NCBI GenBank assembly: GCA_900772415.1 | Contig: CAAHEC010000054.1 | Span: forward strand, 1 to 64,000 | DNA: 64,000 nt | From: Bacilli bacterium | GTDB taxonomy: Bacteria > Bacillota_I > Bacilli_A > RF39 > UBA660 | Direction of reading: 5' to 3' | Shown here: in pieces, positions 58,463 through 64,000 of the stretch | How positions within the stretch are numbered: the first letter of the stretch is position 1 | Layout: each line of letters starts with the position of its first letter | Program-made: the position numbers and the translations under genes | Notes under the pieces: generated by a model | The model's database searches: none | The model's input: only the letters and a program-made list of their open reading frames with translations | Told to the model about the DNA's origin: nothing

Positions 58463-60798
58463 ATTGACGCTGAATAAGGTAGAGATTTTATAAATTTTTC
58501 CATAAACTCATAATCTGGTTTTCCATTTTTTGATGGTAATTTTATTGTTGTTGGTTTTATTCTTTTTTGAGCAAACTTTCTACCATATCCATATCTTGCC
58601 TGTTCTAGATTAATAACTGTTGATATAAATAAACCAATGTATTTATTAAAATTCTCATATCTAGGGATTAATTTTTCAACATGGTCACTAGCAGAAAACT
58701 TCAATTCTTGATAAAAACAACTACCAATAGTTGCGGAATCTATAGTTAAAACGTTACCATCTTCCGTATAATAATCATACATTCCTTCTACTCCGTTATT
58801 CTCAGAAGATGTAACTACATATGGATAATTACCTTCTCCATATTCTTTTACTTCATATTTAACAATACTTTTACTTCCTTCAACAGAAAATAAAGATTCA
58901 TCAGTATCATCATCAATAATGTATTCCTTCCAACTAGAAATATCGATTTCAACATTTGATTTTTTTACACAATCAAATTTTACTTCATTCCTGATTCCGT
59001 TTTTTATCTTAAAAATTGCATAATCTTTAATATTTTTTTCAAACGTTTCAGTATTTAAAACTGAATAATTTGTTTTCATATATGCTTCTGCACACCATTC
59101 GTCTTCCGCAGATACCTCTTTTTTTACTGAAAATCCGTCAATCTCTTCTCTATTAAAATATGCATTAACCCACATATTTTTAATGTCATTCCAAGAATTA
59201 TCATAATCAGCTCTTCCCTTAGCTTTTCTCTTATAAAAACCATCATTTTTCCAATAACCAAAATATGATTTATATCCAGTTGGATGTGGTTCTTTAGCTT
59301 TGAATATCATAATACAGGTACTAACTGTAACTTTTGAATTGTGAAACAACTCATTATTCATTGAAAATACTGCATCTAAAGTATGATTCTTTAACAATTT
59401 TTTCTTTAATTCTAATCTTTCACCAGAATCAGCCAATGCACATGACATTGGAACAATCGCTATACAATAAGATCCTTTTTCTAACATACTTAAATTATTT
59501 AAAATATAATATAATTCATCAACATCATTTTTATCATTTTTATAAGGAGGATTTAAAAAGCCAACATTTGGTTTCAATTGCATTACCTTTTTCATAATAT
59601 TATCATCAAAACATGAACCACTATATAAATGACTTCTTCCATCACCATGTATATACATATTCGAACAAGCTAAAGGGAAAATTTTATCAGAAAATTCTAT
59701 TCCAATTATTTGTCCCTTTTTTATTTCTAATTCTTTGTTTTTGTCACCGCCAGCATCCATAACCATTTTATTCATGGCTGAAACTAAAAATCCTCCAGTC
59801 CCAGTGCAATTATCTAATACTATACTATTTTCATTTACTCGTGCCAATGCACTAAACAATTCGGTTATATGAGGTGGTGTTAACACAATTCCTAATCCTT
59901 TATCACTATTTGCATATCTCAAAAACTCAATATAAAATTGTCCTAACGAATCAAAATACTTATGTGTTCTCATAAAAGAATTAACATTTGAATCAATTTC
60001 ATCAATAATATTTCTTAATTCATGTTCTTTTTTAGATAAAATTTTATGTGTTTTTAAAAATCCATATGTTACCATTATTTCATCAATATTGTCTTTTTGA
60101 AGTTCTTCTAATTTTAATTTTACAGTATTATATAGGTTATTTGATAAATCTTTAGGATTTTGAAGTTTATACGAATTATAGAAAGCAGGATCATTTAATG
60201 CAATTAAAGCCGCACTTATCAACAAACTTCTGTCAGCTTCATGTATTTTAAGAATATGTAACTCATCATTTAAAGTTTTAGAAAATTCTAATAACTTACC
60301 ATAATCTTGATTAAACTTTTTATCATCTTTTTTATAAACATCAATATACTCGTCTATAGTATAAAACCTATCATCTTTTAATTGATCAGTTTGATAGCAA
60401 TCTGAAGTCCCTTTTAATTGAATAAAAGAAGAAAGTCTAAAATTATCATCATCACCACTTAATGCTATAGCAATGACATCATATTCTTTTGCAAGAAATG
60501 ATGAATATAACTTAACCCCATCAACAGCGTAATTTTTATATTTATCTCCAGTTTTAGATTCATGTTTTAATATATCGGGCTTACATTCTACAACCATAAT
60601 TAAATCAGGATAATAATCAAATGTAACAATAAATTCTGGATAACCTTTTCCATTTCCACTTTTTGAAGCATTACTTAACAATTTATTAATTTTAATATTT
60701 TTAGACTTCTGTTCTTCAACGTTTATAATTCCACCCAAATAGCATTCGTCATTTTCAATATATCTTCTAAATAGATTTTCTGTTATTCTTTCATTCAT
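58459..60798 (-). CDS. Single-chain type IIG-like restriction-modification enzyme
   Basis: Three activities in one 779-residue chain. The N-terminus has a PD-(D/E)xK nuclease site: PD at residues 64-65 and ECK at 71-73. The centre is an N6-adenine DNA methylase with the SAM motif DNCTGTGGFL and the catalytic NPPY. The C-terminal 180 residues form a specificity (TRD) domain with the type I S-subunit style YPYVVTSSENNGVEG and GYGRKFAQKRIKPTTIKLP. Such enzymes methylate and cut on one site with a single protein. The ATG start is 8 bases after ATAGGAG. It is flanked by two copies of a repeat-bearing element. Confidence 0.85.
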   Translation of the reverse strand: MNERITENLFRRYIENDECYLGGIINVEEQKSKNIKINKLLSNASKSGNGKGYPEFIVTFDYYPDLIMVVECKPDILKHESKTGDKYKNYAVDGVKLYSSFLAKEYDVIAIALSGDDDNFRLSSFIQLKGTSDCYQTDQLKDDRFYTIDEYIDVYKKDDKKFNQDYGKLLEFSKTLNDELHILKIHEADRSLLISAALIALNDPAFYNSYKLQNPKDLSNNLYNTVKLKLEELQKDNIDEIMVTYGFLKTHKILSKKEHELRNIIDEIDSNVNSFMRTHKYFDSLGQFYIEFLRYANSDKGLGIVLTPPHITELFSALARVNENSIVLDNCTGTGGFLVSAMNKMVMDAGGDKNKELEIKKGQIIGIEFSDKIFPLACSNMYIHGDGRSHLYSGSCFDDNIMKKVMQLKPNVGFLNPPYKNDKNDVDELYYILNNLSMLEKGSYCIAIVPMSCALADSGERLELKKKLLKNHTLDAVFSMNNELFHNSKVTVSTCIMIFKAKEPHPTGYKSYFGYWKNDGFYKRKAKGRADYDNSWNDIKNMWVNAYFNREEIDGFSVKKEVSAEDEWCAEAYMKTNYSVLNTETFEKNIKDYAIFKIKNGIRNEVKFDCVKKSNVEIDISSWKEYIIDDDTDESLFSVEGSKSIVKYEVKEYGEGNYPYVVTSSENNGVEGMYDYYTEDGNVLTIDSATIGSCFYQELKFSASDHVEKLIPRYENFNKYIGLFISTVINLEQARYGYGRKFAQKRIKPTTIKLPSKNGKPDYEFMEKFIKSLPYSASI

Positions 60799-60943
60799 TA
60801 TTACCACTCCTATCTTATTATCATTATATCATATGATCAAAGATTTTTTATCAATGTAATTAAATATTATAGCATTTATTTTTAAACTGTAAATAATAAT
60901 TAAGCATTTAAACTCCAATAACTTTTTTCAACCAAAACCACCT

Positions 60944-61134
60944 CAAGAGAGCAAAACAGCTGCAAACACAGATAAAATAAAACTTTTCGTCATTTTTCAA
61001 TTTGTATCTAGTGTATCTAATTCGTATCTAATTTGTATCTAATACAATACAGTTGTAAGTAGCAAATCTCTGCAAGCTCTTATAAATACTGGCTTTAAAA
61101 CAAAAATAAGAGCCAAATGGCTCTCGTCAGGGGG
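60944..61134. repeat. Right copy of the repeat-bearing noncoding element
   Basis: An AGAGAGCA box near 60945, four GTATCTAA/G octamers (61004, 61013, 61024, 61035; spacings 9, 11, 11) ending in TACAATACAG, and a GAGCCA/TGGCTC hairpin followed by TCAGGGGG (61127-61134). It lies in the 659-base gap upstream of the restriction-modification gene. Confidence 0.65.
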
Positions 61135-61187
61135 ATTATTTAATACTTATATACTAGATTTTAACATTTTTTATACTTTAACTACTC

Positions 61188-61450
61188 AAACCCATTATTT
61201 ATCGCTGTAATAACTTCTTCTTCATTTGTTAAATTATTCTATGCTTTTTTAATCCTTTAATTAAATTTAGCATTCTTTTTTTACTTTTAGCTTTGATTCC
61301 TGCATCTATTGCATAATTTATTTTTTTATATGATTTTTTTGTTCATATAAAGAAAATTTATTCAAGCTATCATCAACTATCTTTTTTATTTATTTTTCCT
61401 ATTATTAATTGATCAATTTAAATATCATTATCAAGAACCACATCTATTCA
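61188..61450 (-). pseudogene. Decayed gene remnant, possibly YdeI/OmdA-like
   Basis: The conceptual frames join as VDDSLNKFSLYEQKNHIK, then KINYAIDAGIKAKSKKRMLNL, then LTNEEEVITAINNGFE, each in a different phase. One shift lies in a run of seven A. Upstream, further stops interrupt IDVVLDNDI-like sequence. The SLYEQKNHIK...AIDAGIKAKSKKRM pattern recalls the C-terminus of YdeI/OmdA-type proteins, but the match is weak. No start or ribosome site remains. Confidence 0.5.
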
Positions 61451-61466
61451 TTGTGTTGATATAACT

Positions 61467-62591
61467 TTATTTTTTTCTTGAATAACTATTAATATATTTT
61501 TTTAAAACCTTATCTAGCTTTATCATATTTTCAGTCAAAAATATTATCATTTTATTCCAATCATCTTTATCAAAAATAGAAACTTCCTCTAGTCTATATG
61601 ATATACGGCTCATTTTTTTATCATCTAATCTTTCCCAAAACAATTTGTCACCGAATTCATTCTCGATGTTATCTTTTTTATCATAAAAATAATCAAAAGC
61701 CTTTTTATTAAAATCTTTATTCGAACTAGATAATGCGAGTTCCACATCGCAATAATTCTTTGTCACTACAAAACTATAAACACATCCGGACATTCCACAT
61801 CCTGTGCTTATCCAATGATCATATTGATTTAAATCAATGTTTCTACCAGAAAAAATGTTAGATTTGCTATTAAAATATGGTAATAATTTATGCCAAAATT
61901 CATTACGTATTATTTGACAATTTGCTAAATTTTCCTTTGTCATATAATCTTCCTGAGATTTTTGATCATAGCTGATCATAATTTCCGCCAAATCTTTTAC
62001 TGGAATTATCTGGTCTGTTTCAACTACAAGTTGTTCTCCTACATTATATGGCATCATTTTTATACATTGAATTTTTATACCATACTTTCTTGCCCAAAGA
62101 ACGGTATTTGTAACCTCTTTTCTGAATTCTCTGGAAACCAATATTATTCTTTGTGATAAATCCTGATTCAATTGAACCTCAGAAAAGTCCGCCTTTTCTA
62201 AAAATTCAGTTATTAAATCTTCAGCATTCTCTGATTTATTATTTTTATTTAAGTATTGTTGAAAAATATTTTTTATATCATCTTTTTTTAAAGAAGAACA
62301 ATAACCAGCATATTTAAAGGCTTGCCATACAACGTTTCTTCCACTATCATCCAATTTATTTTCAATAATAACTAAGTTCCCAAATTTATCTAAAGCTAAT
62401 AAATCTAGTCTTTCATTAGTTTCGTTAAAACCATCGAATTCTTTTTGAATAATCAATAACTCTTCACCTAGCATAGAAGGATTATTAGCTATCCATTCTT
62501 GTAAATCTTTTCTCTCTTTAAGGCCGAACTCTTTAAAAGTTACTTCTTTTATTTTTTCTGTTATCTTTGAATCTTTGTTTACTAAAAACAT
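61467..62591 (-). CDS. PD-(D/E)xK nuclease domain with DUF4268
   Basis: The N-terminal third has a restriction-like fold: ERLDLLALDKFGNLVIIENKLDD gives the D and ExK residues. The middle has IILVSREFRKEVTNTVLWARKYGI. The C-terminal half is a DUF4268-type domain (NQYDHWISTGCGMSG, ELALSSSNKDFNKKAFDYF, RISYRLEEVSIF). Family members are found near defence or DNA-repair genes, and no substrate is known. It lies between the decayed gene and fabG, next to the restriction-modification enzyme. The start is uncertain (ATG here, or GTG nine bases upstream nearer AAGGAG). Confidence 0.75.
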   Translation of the reverse strand: MFLVNKDSKITEKIKEVTFKEFGLKERKDLQEWIANNPSMLGEELLIIQKEFDGFNETNERLDLLALDKFGNLVIIENKLDDSGRNVVWQAFKYAGYCSSLKKDDIKNIFQQYLNKNNKSENAEDLITEFLEKADFSEVQLNQDLSQRIILVSREFRKEVTNTVLWARKYGIKIQCIKMMPYNVGEQLVVETDQIIPVKDLAEIMISYDQKSQEDYMTKENLANCQIIRNEFWHKLLPYFNSKSNIFSGRNIDLNQYDHWISTGCGMSGCVYSFVVTKNYCDVELALSSSNKDFNKKAFDYFYDKKDNIENEFGDKLFWERLDDKKMSRISYRLEEVSIFDKDDWNKMIIFLTENMIKLDKVLKKYINSYSRKK

Positions 62592-62622
62592 TCTTTTCAC
62601 ATCTCCTTCGTTTTATTATTTC

Positions 62623-63366
62623 CTAACTCCTAGCCGCTCCATCAACAGGCAAAATAGCTCCCGTTATATAACTTGCCATATCACTAGCCAAGAATAAAAA
62701 TGCACTTGCAACATCTTCCGCTCTTCCTATCCTACCTAATGGAATGGTTTTAATAAGTGGTTCTATTACGCTATCTGGCACACTTTTCATCATATCAGTA
62801 AGTATTATACCAGGTGCTACTGCATTTACCCTTATACCGTCTTTACCAAGTTCTCTTGCAAGTGATTTAGTAAGACCATTTACAGCAAACTTACTAGCAG
62901 GATAACCACATCCAGATGGCTGTCCATATATACTTACCATAGATGATGTATTAAGTATTACGCCGCCTTTATTTTCCTTCATAATTAGACTTACCGCCTT
63001 TGAGCAATTAAATACCGCATTAACGTTTAAATCCATTATCTTTTTAAAATCTTCTTCCTTGTATTCATAAATACTTTCTCTAGCACTTATTCCAGCATTA
63101 TTAACTAATATATCTATCTTTCCATATAAATCCTTTATTTTATTAAATACTTCTTCTACCTCTTTTAAATTAGTTAAATCTGGATAGAATCCTTTTACAT
63201 CATAATCTTTATTTTCTTTTTTTAAACTCTCCAAAGCCTTTGATACAGTTTCACTTTTTGAACCAAATATAACTACCTTACAGCCATTTTCTAAAAACTT
63301 TTTAGCAGTAGCATACCCTATTCCTCTAGTTGCTCCTGTTATAACTGCTACTTTATCTTTTAACAT
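62623..63366 (-). CDS. fabG: FabG-like 3-oxoacyl-ACP reductase (SDR)
   Basis: A 247-residue short-chain dehydrogenase. The cofactor motif is TGATRGIG, NNAG is at about residue 90, the catalytic Ser is in NTSSMVS and the YxxxK motif is YPASK. The sequence follows FabG of fatty-acid synthesis, though many SDRs share this. No other fab gene is in the window, so the assignment is by family only. AGGAGGT ribosome site. Confidence 0.85.
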   Translation of the reverse strand: MLKDKVAVITGATRGIGYATAKKFLENGCKVVIFGSKSETVSKALESLKKENKDYDVKGFYPDLTNLKEVEEVFNKIKDLYGKIDILVNNAGISARESIYEYKEEDFKKIMDLNVNAVFNCSKAVSLIMKENKGGVILNTSSMVSIYGQPSGCGYPASKFAVNGLTKSLARELGKDGIRVNAVAPGIILTDMMKSVPDSVIEPLIKTIPLGRIGRAEDVASAFLFLASDMASYITGAILPVDGAARS

Positions 63367-63415
63367 ATTAAACCTCCTATTTATACTTTAATTTTAACTT
63401 ATTTTTACCAATATA

Positions 63416-63453
63416 ACAAGAAAAGAAAGCAAGGCATTTACTTTCTTTTTAAT
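63416..63453 (-). terminator. Terminator after the partial histidine kinase
   Basis: AAAAAGAAAG / CTTTCTTTT stem with a loop of about 11 bases, followed by TTTTCTTG on the minus strand. Confidence 0.6.
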
Positions 63454-63514
63454 ATTTACTTTTTTATATTGTAATAATTGTACACTTTAGTTTGATTCAA
63501 CATTTATATCATAA

Positions 63515-64000
63515 TTATATTTTATAATATTTTATAATGAATTTAGTTTCTAATTTATTTGACTCAACTGATATAGTACCTTTATCCTCTTCTATAATTG
63601 TTTTAGCTAAAGCAAGACCAATACCTATACTATCAGTTTTAGTATTTTTACACCTATAAAATCTTTCAAAAATATGTTTTATATCTTTTTTTGCTATACC
63701 TTCACCAAAGTTTATTACTTCAATCATAGAATAAACATTATTATTTTCAATATTTATTATTATGTTTGAATTATTTTTAGAATGTTCTATAGCATTTTTA
63801 ATTATATTAGTAAGAGCTTCAATTTGCCATTTATCATCACATATTATTTTAGAATTTTCTTTTATATTTAATTTTATATTTATATTTCTTAAATCACATA
63901 AAGTAGAAACGTTTTTAATTGATTCTTCAATAATTGTTTTCAAATCATTTTCTTGTTTTACAAAATGAACCGTATTAGCATCAAACTTTGATAATTTTAG
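63515..64000 (-). CDS. Histidine kinase ATPase domain, N-terminus beyond window
   Basis: The frame stays open to the last base, so the N-terminal sensor and HisKA domain lie outside. The visible part has the ATPase boxes NIIKNAIEHSKNN (N-box), NFGEGI (G1), IFERFYR (F-box) and GIGLALAKTIIEEDKG (G2). The FERFYR form is typical of PhoR/OmpR-type sensors. An in-frame TTG at 63943 is not the true start. Confidence 0.88.
   Translation of the reverse strand, partial: LKLSKFDANTVHFVKQENDLKTIIEESIKNVSTLCDLRNINIKLNIKENSKIICDDKWQIEALTNIIKNAIEHSKNNSNIIINIENNNVYSMIEVINFGEGIAKKDIKHIFERFYRCKNTKTDSIGIGLALAKTIIEEDKGTISVESNKLETKFIIKYYKI

Overview
The window is a stretch of AT-rich chromosome from an endospore-forming, low-GC Gram-positive bacterium. 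Coding regions use A/T third positions, TGA is a normal stop (for example at the end of the tRNA-acetate-ligase gene) and Shine-Dalgarno sites are strong (AGGAGG, GGTGAT). The gene content (sigF, sigG, sigK, spoVACDE, spoIVFAB, CotZ- and CotF-type coat genes, Prp-processed bL27, T-box-controlled ileS2) fits an uncultured gut-type member of the Bacilli/Erysipelotrichia/Mollicutes-related lineages. The exact taxon cannot be fixed from the sequence alone.

Layout. 1-3.6 kb: a truncated surface protein, a CPBP protease, a DUF5684 membrane protein, a ylmC/ymxH gene and the forespore sigma factor sigG. 3.7-10 kb: a two-component system, a candidate stand-alone small RNA, gmk, an orphan Flp pilin, DUF192, and a sortase / 52-residue membrane peptide / WG-repeat cluster. 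10-16.8 kb: the conserved Bacillus-like run (SpoIIB-like)-radC-mreC-mreD-spoIVFA-spoIVFB-rplU-prp-rpmA, followed by trmB-obg. 17-23 kb: a repeat protein, yqeH-yqeG, prsW, sigK, a cadherin-like surface protein and a dTMP kinase. 23-31.5 kb: T-box-ileS, sepF, efp, rpmG, a class B PBP and tmcAL. 31.5-34.4 kb: spoVAE-AD-AC-sigF-spoIIAA with no spoIIAB. 34.5-44.8 kb: gpsA, truB, two unusual proteins (one a GNAT-kinase-membrane fusion) and the rimP-nusA-ylxR-infB-rbfA operon. 45-58 kb: membrane and signalling genes, spore coat genes, seven tRNA genes in several units, exonuclease III, mscL, DUF368, DUF3048 and a flavoprotein. 58-62.6 kb: the one clearly accessory zone, with a single-chain restriction-modification enzyme between two diverged copies of a repeat-bearing noncoding element, a decayed gene and a PD-(D/E)xK/DUF4268 protein. 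62.6-64 kb: a FabG-like reductase and the 3' end of a histidine kinase.

The main connecting theme is sporulation. Three noncoding copies of the Spo0A box TGTCGAA lie just upstream of a KinB-like kinase, the spoIIAA-sigF operon and the SpoIIB-like/radC operon. A consensus-perfect sigma-G promoter precedes spoVAC, a sigma-E-like -10 precedes sigK and a sigma-K-like promoter precedes the CotZ-type gene. The pro-sigma-K protease SpoIVFB and its substrate are encoded about 7 kb apart. The most unexpected points are the missing spoIIAB, a RimP reduced to its N-terminal domain, several apparent non-AUG starts, two probable pseudo-enzymes, and the small RNA upstream of the response regulator.
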